Source: Deltaproteobacteria bacterium
GTDB lineage: Bacteria > Desulfobacterota > Desulfobacteria > Desulfobacterales > Desulfatibacillaceae
Length of the DNA: 6,247 bases
NCBI GenBank assembly: GCA_019308705.1
Contig: JAFDHW010000149.1
Location: 1 to 6,247, forward strand
Direction: 5' to 3'
Part shown: one piece after another, positions 1 to 6,123 of the stretch
How positions within the stretch are numbered: position 1 is the first letter of the stretch
Layout of the letters: each line of letters opens with the position of its first letter
Translations under genes and position numbers: made by a program
Notes under the pieces: model-generated
Told to the model about the DNA's origin: nothing
What the model saw: only the letters and a program-made list of their open reading frames with translations
The model's database searches: none

Positions 1-2
1 CC

Positions 3-593
3 CTGCAGGAAGTGGAAACCCTGCGGACAAAAGGGATGAAATATGACCCAGACATTGTTTTCCTCACTTTCTGCTTAAATGACTTTTTATATGACAGCAA
101 TGTGTATGAAGCTCTGAAGAAAAAAAATGGATGGGATTGGCCTTTGTATGAAATATATAGCTCCTTGTTAAAAAATTCCCGGTTGGCCTTTGTCATTTAT
201 AACCTATTTGTCAAAGAGAAAACCCCTTATATAAAGTGGTATTCCAAAAAGATCGCCAAGGGCAAAAACCCTGCGGAGGCGGGTTTTGAGCTGTTTGCCG
301 AACTTCGCCAAAAACACGCCTTTTCCGCCGGCGTCCTGATATTGCCGGCGTTTGCCGGCGCATCGGACAACTACGAATACGGGCCCCTGCACGAGATGGT
401 TTTCAAGGAGGCTGGAAGTCTTCCGGGAATCCGGGTGATCGACCTCTTGCCCTACTTCCGGGAGGTGAACAACGACCTTGAAGTCTTTTCCTATGACGGC
501 CTGCACTTAAACGAGTACGGCCACAGAACCCTGGCACAAATCCTCTTTTCCATCCTCGAAAAGTCTCCTGAAGACTTGTTGGGAGAGCCATGA
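3..593 (+). CDS. SGNH/GDSL-family hydrolase, C-terminal part (5' end outside window)
   Basis: The reading frame is open to the left edge, so the true start lies outside. A GTG at 12 is the first possible start inside the window, but it falls just before a conserved core strand and is unlikely to be real. Numbering from that GTG, residues 11-24 read as an SGNH block III strand (YDPDIV...LND, with Asn23). The C-terminal block V, Asp162-Gly-Leu-His165 followed by NEYGH, supplies the Asp/His of the Ser-Asp-His triad. Blocks I (GDS) and II lie upstream of the window. SGNH proteins of this type are esterases or acyl/acetyl hydrolases acting on lipids or glycans; the substrate cannot be read here. 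The stop overlaps the next start as ATGA, so translation is probably coupled to the flavoenzyme. Bases 1-240 are only about 38% G+C by hand count while the rest of the gene is near 57% or higher, which suggests mixed ancestry. The fold call is secure; the function is unknown. Confidence 0.8.
   Translation: MQEVETLRTKGMKYDPDIVFLTFCLNDFLYDSNVYEALKKKNGWDWPLYEIYSSLLKNSRLAFVIYNLFVKEKTPYIKWYSKKIAKGKNPAEAGFELFAELRQKHAFSAGVLILPAFAGASDNYEYGPLHEMVFKEAGSLPGIRVIDLLPYFREVNNDLEVFSYDGLHLNEYGHRTLAQILFSILEKSPEDLLGEP
16..277 (+). repeat. 12-base direct repeat bracketing the AT-rich part of the SGNH gene
   Basis: The 12-mer AAACCCTGCGGA occurs at 16-27 and again at 266-277, exactly 250 bases apart and in different codon phases. 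The interval between the copies is nearly the same as the low-GC part of the hydrolase gene. The repeat itself is seen directly. Whether it marks an insertion or recombination junction is speculation, because a 12-mer match somewhere in a 6-kb window is not rare. Confidence 0.35.
581..585 (+). promoter_or_regulatory. Ribosome binding site of the flavoenzyme gene
   Basis: GGGAG lies 4 bases before the ATG at 590, within the last codons of the SGNH gene. Together with the ATGA stop/start overlap it supports the start that includes the twin-arginine signal peptide. Confidence 0.55.
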
Positions 594-688
594 AAGACGA
601 CAGGAGCATCTTTGGAAGGCCCGTGTCCCGCAGGGCGTTTCTGGCGGCCGGGGCCGCCGGGGCCGCGGCCCTGGCCCTGCCCGGCTGC
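590..688 (+). other. Twin-arginine signal peptide with possible lipobox
   Basis: These codons encode residues 1-33. A polar N-region ends in S-R-R-A-F-L, close to the Tat consensus (S/T)RRxFLK. A 15-residue Ala/Gly/Leu hydrophobic core follows, ending L-P-G-C. Cys33 could be the lipidated +1 cysteine, although Pro at -2 is not the commonest lipobox residue. Tat export is known to carry proteins folded in the cytoplasm with cofactors such as FAD and Fe already bound, which fits this enzyme. Confidence 0.7.
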
Positions 689-2437
689 GGCGTGGACAAC
701 GTCTACACGGACGACTACCCGAACGTGCCCGAAAACCACGTTCGGCTGCCCAAGCACGGCAAGAGCGTGCTCATCCTGGGCGGTGGGTTCGGGGGCATGC
801 ACGCGGCGTGCGAGCTTGTAGACCGCGGGTTCGACGTCACGATCATCGAAAAGAGCGATTCGCTGGGCGGGAAGCTCAAGTCCTGGCGCGACCCGGGGTT
901 CGGCGTCCCTCCCGAAAACGCGCCCCTGTGGAAGGGCTACCCGCGCGACCACGGGGCCCATGCGGTGTGGGGGTTTTACAACAACCTGCGGGAGTTCATG
1001 GGCCGCCACGGCTACACCCTGTGGAAAATGCCCAGCCAGATGAGCATGTACAACTTCCTGGACCGCGACGGCACCAACGCCCTCATGGGGGGAGAAGAAA
1101 CCGCCCGTCCCGGGTTTTTCGCCAGGCTCCGGTCCCTGGAGCAGGCCAGGAGGGCCTTTTCCATCATCGCCGGGGAGGAGATCCCCAAAAACGCGCCCTT
1201 CTTGCGCAAGATGCTCTCCTTCGACTTTTCCTCCCAGCGCCAGCGCATGGCCTTGGACGCCGTTTCCTTTCCCGAGTGGGCCCGGTCCGTGGGCATGCCC
1301 GACCGGCTCATCTACCGGTTCTTTGGCCCCACCTCGGAAATGGCCATGTTCGACCACATCGACAACACTTCCGCCCTGTACACCCTCATGCTCATGAGCC
1401 TGGGCACCGGCAGCCCCGCAGACATGGTCATCGACGTGTTCATGCACCCGCCGGGCGAAACCTACGTGGCCCCCATCGAGCGCTACATCAAGAGCCTGGG
1501 AGGCAAGATCCTCTACGACACGCCGGTGATACGGGTGAACGTGTCCGGCGGAAGGGTTATGAGCGTCACCGCGGGCGACGAGCAGGCCAAGCCGGGGGTC
1601 AAGCAGTGGAAGTGCGGAGTGTGCGGCTCGGTGTTCGACTCTCCCACCAAGCCCAACCGGTGCCCGGTGTGCGGCGCGCCCGCGATCAAGATCCGCCCTT
1701 TGTCCGCCAAGCCGCCCGCCGAATACACGGCGGATTACTACCTGGTGGCCATGGACACCGAGGGAGCCCGCGAGTTCGTGGGCAAGTCGCGCCTGGGGGG
1801 CGATTCCTACTTCGACAACATCATGAAGCTCTCCACCACCGGCGTGTTTCCCGTAAACCTGTGGTACCACAACTGCCGGGCCTGGGAAAAACGCTTCCCC
1901 AGGCATATCGACTTCTTCCCGTCGTCGTTCAAGCTTTTGGGCATCACGTTGAACTGGGCCTTTGACGGCACCATCGACGGAAAGAAGGTTTGCGAGCCCA
2001 TCGTGCCCGAGTACGGCTCCCAGAACATCAACGTCATCGAAACCCAGATCGCCGCCACCGAACGGGTGGAAAACGCGGACGACGACCTCATCGCGAAGAT
2101 GGTGCACGAGGAGCTGTCCATGGTGATCCCGGACCTGCCGGACCCCACGGACTGGTACGTGAACCGGTGGACTTCCTACTCCCCCCAGCGCGTGGGTTAC
2201 GAGGCGCTCAGGCCGCCCATCCAGTCCCCGGTGGAGAACCTGTTGTTCATCGGCGACTGGGTGCGCACGGACCACGAAAGCGTGTACATGGAAAAAACCT
2301 GCGTGGCCGCCAAGATGGCCACGAACATCCTCCTGGACCACGCGCGCATACGTGACGGCAAGATCAAGATCCTAAAGAGCGGCACCCCCAGCGCCCTCGT
2401 GAACCTGGTCAGGCTTTTGGAAAGCCCGTTGCCGTAA
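590..2437 (+). CDS. Tat-signal FAD-dependent oxidoreductase (phytoene desaturase/COG3349-like) with inserted rubredoxin-like domain
   Basis: This 615-residue flavoprotein is predicted to oxidise, reduce or isomerise a hydrophobic substrate. Residues 1-33 look like a twin-arginine signal: SRRAFLAAG (Arg14-Arg15), an Ala-rich stretch, then LPGC with Cys33 as a possible lipidation site. The FAD-binding Rossmann motif is GGGFGG at 64-69, with the ribose-binding Glu87 ending the second strand and SLGGK just after. DHGAHAVWGFY near 120-130 is typical of the desaturase / COG3349 group. Near the C terminus, NLLFIGDWV and the helix after it form the second FAD contact of this superfamily. Between the sheet segments, residues 340-368 are a rubredoxin-like knuckle (Cys342, 345, 358, 361). 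The gene is coupled to the SGNH gene upstream and the dehydratase-like gene downstream. The flavoenzyme class is certain. Related families include phytoene desaturases, CrtU/CruE-type carotenoid ring enzymes and hydroxysqualene dehydroxylase HpnE, so the reaction is not determined. Confidence 0.88.
   Translation: MKDDRSIFGRPVSRRAFLAAGAAGAAALALPGCGVDNVYTDDYPNVPENHVRLPKHGKSVLILGGGFGGMHAACELVDRGFDVTIIEKSDSLGGKLKSWRDPGFGVPPENAPLWKGYPRDHGAHAVWGFYNNLREFMGRHGYTLWKMPSQMSMYNFLDRDGTNALMGGEETARPGFFARLRSLEQARRAFSIIAGEEIPKNAPFLRKMLSFDFSSQRQRMALDAVSFPEWARSVGMPDRLIYRFFGPTSEMAMFDHIDNTSALYTLMLMSLGTGSPADMVIDVFMHPPGETYVAPIERYIKSLGGKILYDTPVIRVNVSGGRVMSVTAGDEQAKPGVKQWKCGVCGSVFDSPTKPNRCPVCGAPAIKIRPLSAKPPAEYTADYYLVAMDTEGAREFVGKSRLGGDSYFDNIMKLSTTGVFPVNLWYHNCRAWEKRFPRHIDFFPSSFKLLGITLNWAFDGTIDGKKVCEPIVPEYGSQNINVIETQIAATERVENADDDLIAKMVHEELSMVIPDLPDPTDWYVNRWTSYSPQRVGYEALRPPIQSPVENLLFIGDWVRTDHESVYMEKTCVAAKMATNILLDHARIRDGKIKILKSGTPSALVNLVRLLESPLP
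1607..1693 (+). other. Rubredoxin-like (rubrerythrin-type) metal-binding insertion domain
   Basis: Residues 340-368 of the flavoenzyme read W-K-C-x2-C-G, then 12 residues after Cys345, then C-P-x-C-G-A-P. The cysteines are Cys342, Cys345, Cys358 and Cys361. This short spacing, the Trp two residues before the first Cys, the aromatic Phe349 and the CPVCGAP end match the rubredoxin domain of rubrerythrins more than a generic zinc ribbon. A single Fe(Cys)4 centre able to pass electrons to or from the FAD is the likely cofactor; structural Zn is the alternative. Confidence 0.75.
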
Positions 2438-3843
2438 TGAACCTTCCCCTGCCATCCTTTCCCGAATTCCTGGTCGCGCGCCTGTTCAAGGCCAGGTTTT
2501 CGGCGAAAAACTGGGGCGCGGTGGCCGGAGCCCTGGCCCGCACCGGGCCGGCGGCCTACCTTGCCGCCAGGAACCATTATGGCTGGATGGCAGCCGCGAA
2601 AAGTCCCAACGACCTGTTGGAGACCTTCGTCCGGGGCCGGACCGGGGTGTACCGCCAGGCCGTGGGCCTGCTCATGGCCGAGATCACCGAATCCTTCCTG
2701 AAGAGCATAGGCCGGATGCTGGCCGAGCCGGGCAAGATCGTGCTCCACGAAGACCTGGTGCCCGCGGAGATCCTCTACGGCATGGGGCTGGTTCCCTGGA
2801 TGGCGGAGCTTCTGGGCATCATGAGCTCCGTCATCAGCATCGAGCTGGGAGAGCACTACATCGACGTGGCGGAGGCAGCCGGGGTGCCGCCGGACACCTG
2901 CTCCCTGCCCAAGGTGACCATGGGCCTGGTCCTGGAAGACGACATGCCGAAGCCCGTGGCCGCCGTGGCCTCCAACATGCCCTGCAACGGGGGCATGTCC
3001 TCGTACACCCTCATACAGAAGAAGCTTTCCTGCCCCGTGTTCCGCCTGGACGCGCCCTTTGACTTTCATTCCGAACGGGCGGTGGAGTACTTCGCGGACC
3101 AACTGAAAAGGCTCATCTCATGGCTGGAGGAGCATACTCCCGGCCGCATGGACTGGGACCGGATGCGCCAGGTGTGCGAACGGCGCAACCGGGCCGCGGC
3201 CGCGGAGCTTTCCCTGTGGGACCTGGTGGCCAAAAAGCCCGCGCCCCTGGCCGCGGAGCCGGTGTATTTCTCCCATCTCCTGTTCATGATCGCCTACCCC
3301 GGCACCCGGCGTTCCGTGCGGGTCATGGAGAAGATGCTCTCCTTGGCGGAGAAGAACGCCCGGGCGGGAAAGGGCGCCCTGGCCGAGGAGAAGCGCCGTG
3401 TCATCCTGTGGAACCCGCCCACCCTGTGCCTGCCGGACCTGTGGGTGTGGGCGGAGCAAAAGTACGGGTGCGCCATGGTCATGGATATGCTGTCGTTCAA
3501 CCGCCACCCGTTCATCGACACCTCCACGCCCGACGCCATGCTAAGGGACCTGGCCCGCATCATCATGGCCGGCCCCATGGCCCGCCACACCCGGGGCCCG
3601 GCGGAAAACTTCTTTTCCGACCTGTTTCACATTTACGAACGGTTTTGTGCGGACATGATCTGGATGGCCGGCCACGTGGGGTGCAAGAACACCATGGCCT
3701 TAAACGGAATGTTCCGGGAAACGTGCCGGGAAAAGGGCATCCCCCTTCTCATCATCAACTATGACCTCCACGACACCCGGGTCACCTCGCCGGAACAGAT
3801 CCGCGCCCAGGTGGACTCCTTCATGGAAACCGTGGTCCGGTGA
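2437..3843 (+). CDS. 2-hydroxyacyl-CoA dehydratase D-component family protein (HgdB/BcrB-like)
   Basis: This 468-residue soluble protein belongs to the family of the iron-sulfur subunits of 2-hydroxyacyl-CoA dehydratases and benzoyl-CoA reductases. After an N-terminal extension of about 95 residues comes the first conserved domain: GKIVLHEDLVPAEILYGMGLVP (residues 99-120). Then comes Cys155 in DTCSLPK, then VASNMPCNGG with Cys183. The second domain ends with HVGCKN (Cys416) and the typical LLIINYDLHDTR...SPEQI...V.SFME tail. Cys155, Cys183 and Cys416 occupy the positions expected for [4Fe-4S] ligands. No signal peptide or membrane segment is seen, so it should be cytosolic. Known enzymes need a second homologous subunit and an ATP-dependent activator (HgdC type); neither is in the window. 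The start shares one base with the upstream stop (TAATG), and only a weak GGAAAG lies 12 bases upstream, so translational coupling is likely. Family is confident, substrate unknown. Confidence 0.87.
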   Translation: MNLPLPSFPEFLVARLFKARFSAKNWGAVAGALARTGPAAYLAARNHYGWMAAAKSPNDLLETFVRGRTGVYRQAVGLLMAEITESFLKSIGRMLAEPGKIVLHEDLVPAEILYGMGLVPWMAELLGIMSSVISIELGEHYIDVAEAAGVPPDTCSLPKVTMGLVLEDDMPKPVAAVASNMPCNGGMSSYTLIQKKLSCPVFRLDAPFDFHSERAVEYFADQLKRLISWLEEHTPGRMDWDRMRQVCERRNRAAAAELSLWDLVAKKPAPLAAEPVYFSHLLFMIAYPGTRRSVRVMEKMLSLAEKNARAGKGALAEEKRRVILWNPPTLCLPDLWVWAEQKYGCAMVMDMLSFNRHPFIDTSTPDAMLRDLARIIMAGPMARHTRGPAENFFSDLFHIYERFCADMIWMAGHVGCKNTMALNGMFRETCREKGIPLLIINYDLHDTRVTSPEQIRAQVDSFMETVVR

Positions 3844-3956
3844 ACCCCGCTTTTCGTTGAACCTCTGACCGACGGCCGCGCCCCTTCCCGTGCCCGCGCA
3901 CTGCGACATCCGCCGCAGGGCTGCGGACCCCGGCGGCGTCTCTCGGGGCCTTTGGC
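3844..3956. terminator. Convergent intergenic region with GC-rich hairpins, possible bidirectional terminator
   Basis: This 113-base gap separates the 3' ends of two opposing operons. It holds a perfect 5-bp stem with a 4-base loop (CCGCA at 3913-3917, TGCGG at 3922-3926). Next to it is a looser CCCCG...CGGGG pair, at about 3928-3948. Neither is followed by a clear T-run, so these are weak candidates for intrinsic termination. No ORF here looks real. Confidence 0.3.
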
Positions 3957-4223
3957 TCACGCCGCCGGCCGGTCGGCCAGGGGCGCCTTCTCCCCCCGCC
4001 GCGCCCGGGGTCTCCGCATCCTCCACAAATAAGCCAGGGGCACCGGCAACACCAGAAACAGGCTCAGCAAGGAAAGGTGCCAGCCTTGGGAAACCAGGGA
4101 GCTTCCCAGTTCCTCCACCCGGTGCCGGGGCGCGGCCAGCCCACAGACGAAAAGCCCGAACCAGAAATAAAGGTACAAGATGACGTGGAGGTGATATTTC
4201 AGGATGTATTTCACGCGGTCCAT
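3957..4223 (-). CDS. Small membrane protein with two predicted transmembrane segments, unknown function
   Basis: This 88-residue protein has two hydrophobic stretches. Residues about 12-30 are rich in aromatics (YLYFWFGLF) and about 49-67 are Leu-rich. A hydrophilic loop of about 18 residues (PRHRVEELGSSLV...) joins them. The tail from residue 68 is strongly basic (RMRRPRARR), so by the positive-inside rule both ends should face the cytoplasm. The ATG at 4223 has a GGAG-type site (4229-4232) 5 bases upstream. The gene starts 12 bases after the CruF-like stop, so it is very probably co-transcribed and may be a partner of that membrane protein. I do not recognise the family. The hydrophobic pattern, start signal and operon spacing make a real gene likely. 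Confidence 0.65.
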   Translation of the reverse strand: MDRVKYILKYHLHVILYLYFWFGLFVCGLAAPRHRVEELGSSLVSQGWHLSLLSLFLVLPVPLAYLWRMRRPRARRGEKAPLADRPAA

Positions 4224-4235
4224 AGGCGCTCCGTC

Positions 4236-5063
4236 CTACAGGTTGGGAATGATCAGGGCCAGGGCCATCACGGGCACGTCCAAGAGCACCAGGGCCCACA
4301 GCACGGCGGTCTTTTTCCACTCCCCCCACGTTTCCCGGAACTCCACGAACCGGAACTGGAAGGTGAACACGAACACGAACACCAGCCAGGCGATGAAGTT
4401 GATGAGGGGAATGCCCAGCACCCGGGTGGGGTAGCGATTCCCGTTGGGGAAGAACCGGGCGAAGAAGTCGCCGATCCAGGTTTGCGGAGTGGTCATGAAT
4501 ACCTGGCGGGTGAAGTTGTAGGGCTCCACCACCCCGGGGCCGATGTCCGTGACCCCCGGCGAGCAGGGCACCCACACCCACCAGTTGTAGATGGTGGCCA
4601 GGGGGTCCAGGATGATGTCCACCGCCAGAGCGAACACCGCGTCCAACAGCGCCAGCACGAGCAGGGTCTTTACCAGGCTGCCCCCGAACAGGGTGAAGTT
4701 CTCTTTCCGCATCCGGAAGCCGTCCGCCTCGTAGGTGCGAAGCGCCTTGTCCCGGTAGACGATGCGGTTGGTGACCTCGATGATGATGTACACCGTGGCG
4801 ATCCAGGAGGCCGGGTTGGCCACGGGCGTGGCGAAGATGTAGAAGGTAAACCCCGGGTAGATGTAGGCCCCGGAAAGCACGCCCGTGGATTCGCAGAACG
4901 CGGTGAGGAAAAAACCCGCCACGAACTCCCGCACGGTCCGGTGGGGGCCGTGGACCCAGAAGGAATGGACCAGGCAGGCCAGGAAAAGCGACAGCAGGCT
5001 CCACTCGAAGGCGGATTTGAGAAACGCGGGGTCAAGGCCCAACTGGTGCAGGAAAGCGGTCAT
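4236..5063 (-). CDS. Carotenoid biosynthesis protein, CruF/DUF422-like integral membrane protein
   Basis: This 275-residue, highly hydrophobic protein has about six or seven predicted membrane segments (residues roughly 18-38, 46-68, 80-100, 128-150, 217-238 and 252-272, with a possible short one near 153-164). Signatures resembling the Caroten_synth/CruF family (bisanhydrobacterioruberin or 1',2'-hydratase) are AFCESTGVLSGAYIY (55-69), D-I-I-L-D-P (149-154) followed by WWVW (161-164), and GIPLINFIAW (217-226). In known members the Trp motif is followed after only about ten residues by the G-[VI]-P-[LW]-x-N motif. Here 52 residues intervene, including Cys167 and an aromatic/Pro-rich stretch. 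The ATG at 5063 is preferred because a GGAAAGG site lies 7 bases upstream. An in-frame ATG at 5135 would add 24 polar residues and has no ribosome site. The 88-residue membrane gene follows within 12 bases. The family call comes from remembered motifs; hydration of an isoprenoid is inferred. Confidence 0.68.
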   Translation of the reverse strand: MTAFLHQLGLDPAFLKSAFEWSLLSLFLACLVHSFWVHGPHRTVREFVAGFFLTAFCESTGVLSGAYIYPGFTFYIFATPVANPASWIATVYIIIEVTNRIVYRDKALRTYEADGFRMRKENFTLFGGSLVKTLLVLALLDAVFALAVDIILDPLATIYNWWVWVPCSPGVTDIGPGVVEPYNFTRQVFMTTPQTWIGDFFARFFPNGNRYPTRVLGIPLINFIAWLVFVFVFTFQFRFVEFRETWGEWKKTAVLWALVLLDVPVMALALIIPNL

Positions 5064-5192
5064 GACGCGGCCTTTCCCGGGCAGGAGCGGAAACGAGGGC
5101 AGGCGTTCTTGCGCGTTACGCCCGGCACAACCCATGACGCATCATACAGAGGATTGCAAGGGGTTTGTGGGATTATTCCGCGCCCGGCGGGC
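5064..5192 (-). promoter_or_regulatory. Intergenic region upstream of the CruF-like gene, with dyad motif
   Basis: These 129 bases lie between the ABC gene stop and the CruF-like start. At 5169-5179 is GGGAT-T-ATTCC, an 11-base dyad with one mismatch, resembling the sites upstream of the ABC gene. A TATGAT hexamer on the - strand (5142-5147) resembles a -10 box, but no good -35 sits at the right distance. The gap is long enough for a separate promoter, so the CruF-like gene may not depend only on read-through from the ABC gene. Confidence 0.35.
5071..5077 (-). promoter_or_regulatory. Ribosome binding site deciding the CruF-like start
   Basis: On the - strand GGAAAGG ends 7 bases before the ATG at 5063. 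No similar site precedes the in-frame ATG at 5135, so the shorter protein is preferred. Confidence 0.5.
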
Positions 5193-6104
5193 TCATTCCC
5201 TCATCTCCTTTCCCGTGAGGCGCAAAAACAGGTCTTCCAGCCCGGGGCTGCGCAGGGTCATGGCGTTCAAGTCCACGCCGGCCTCCAGGAGGACCTTCAG
5301 GCACTCGTTGATCCGGGTGGTGGTGATGGACCAGCCCTTCCGGGAGGTGCGGAAGCTGCACTCCGAGCGCACGTTCCTGCCCTCAAAGAGCCCCTCGGGC
5401 GAGCCTTTGACCGCGTCGGCGGGAAGGAAGATGGTGGCGCCGGAAAGGTGCTCGGCCAACAGGTCGTCCGGCGCGCCCCGGGCGATGATCCTTCCCCGGT
5501 CCATGATGGCGATGTCCTCGCACAGAAACTGGGCCTCGTCCATGTAGTGGGTGGTTAAGAGCACGGTCTTTCCCCGGGCCTTGATGCTTTCCACGATCTT
5601 CCACACGTGCCGCCGGGCCTGGGGGTCCAGCCCCGTGGTGGGCTCATCCAGGAACACCAGCTCCGGGTCGTTCACCAGGGCGACGGCCAAAAGCAGGCGC
5701 TGTTTCTGGCCCCCGGAAAGCCTGGCGTTGTCCCGGTCTATGATGTCGGAAAGAAGGGTGAGCTCAACCAACTCGGACAAGTCCGCGCCGGAGGCGTACA
5801 GCCGGGAGAAGGTCTGCAGGGTTTCGCGCACCGTCAGCTTGGCCAAAAGCTCCGTGCTCTGGAACTGGATGCCCGCCTCCTCCCGGAACCGCGCGCCCAC
5901 GGGGGCGCCCTTGTACAATATTTCGCCCGCGTCCGGCCGGGTGATACCCTCGATGGCCTCGATGACCGTGGTCTTGCCCGCGCCGTTGGGGCCCAACAGC
6001 CCGAAGCAGGTGCCCGGGGCAACGGCAAAGGACACCCCGTCCACCGCGCGCACGCCGGGAAACTGCTTGACCAAGCCGGAAACCTCGAGGATGGGTTCGC
6101 CCAA
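5193..6104 (-). CDS. ABC transporter ATP-binding protein (ABC-2/DrrA-like exporter ATPase)
   Basis: This 303-residue ATPase has every nucleotide-binding motif intact: Walker A GPNGAGKT (38-45), Q-loop Gln82, signature LSGGQKQR (129-136), Walker B LVFLDEP (149-155) with the D-loop TTGLD, and switch His186 in TTHYMDEA. The C-terminal region (about 220-303), ending S-P-G-L-E-D-L-F-L-R-L-T-G, is the extension usual in DrrA/CcmA-type ATPases paired with ABC-2 permeases. It would energise export of a drug, lipid or polymer from the cytoplasmic face. The start is TTG at 6104, supported by AAAGGAG 6 bases upstream and by the GEPILEVSGLVKQF opening that usually begins such proteins. The normal cognate permease gene does not follow; the next gene is the CruF-like membrane protein. 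The permease may lie outside the window or be encoded elsewhere. Substrate unknown. Confidence 0.95.
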   Translation of the reverse strand: MGEPILEVSGLVKQFPGVRAVDGVSFAVAPGTCFGLLGPNGAGKTTVIEAIEGITRPDAGEILYKGAPVGARFREEAGIQFQSTELLAKLTVRETLQTFSRLYASGADLSELVELTLLSDIIDRDNARLSGGQKQRLLLAVALVNDPELVFLDEPTTGLDPQARRHVWKIVESIKARGKTVLLTTHYMDEAQFLCEDIAIMDRGRIIARGAPDDLLAEHLSGATIFLPADAVKGSPEGLFEGRNVRSECSFRTSRKGWSITTTRINECLKVLLEAGVDLNAMTLRSPGLEDLFLRLTGKEMRE

Positions 6105-6110
6105 ACCGCG

Positions 6111-6117
6111 CTCCTTT
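6111..6117 (-). promoter_or_regulatory. Ribosome binding site deciding the TTG start of the ABC ATPase
   Basis: AAAGGAG on the - strand ends 6 bases before the TTG at 6104. No ATG or GTG is placed to give the conserved N-terminal strand with such a good site. Confidence 0.75.
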
Positions 6118-6123
6118 CGCCGC

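Noticed and set aside
491..2341. 616-codon open frame on the - strand opposite the flavoenzyme
   Set aside because: It is a shadow of GC-rich codon use: the translation is dominated by His, Val, Gly, Arg and Pro with no motifs, while the + strand protein has clear FAD and rubredoxin motifs.
2197..3102. 301-codon - strand frame opposite the flavoenzyme/dehydratase junction
   Set aside because: It spans the junction of two well-supported genes, has low-complexity GC-driven composition and no family signature.
3700..5004. 434-codon - strand frame overlapping the CruF-like gene in another phase
   Set aside because: Arg/Gly/Pro/His-rich shadow translation. The overlapping frame shows membrane segments and conserved motifs, so it is the real one.
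5064..5135. Longer CruF-like start at the ATG at 5135
   Set aside because: The extra 24 residues are polar and look unlike a family N-terminus, and there is no Shine-Dalgarno site, whereas the ATG at 5063 has one at 7 bases.
5182..5192. GCCC-GGC-GGGC hairpin right after the ABC stop as a terminator
   Set aside because: The stem is only 4 bp, the loop 3 bases and no T-run follows; such pairs are common by chance in GC-rich DNA.
4077..5558. 493-codon + strand frame antisense to the CruF-like and ABC genes
   Set aside because: It runs across two real - strand genes and their intergenic gap, with Gly/His/Gln/Glu-rich composition typical of antisense shadows.
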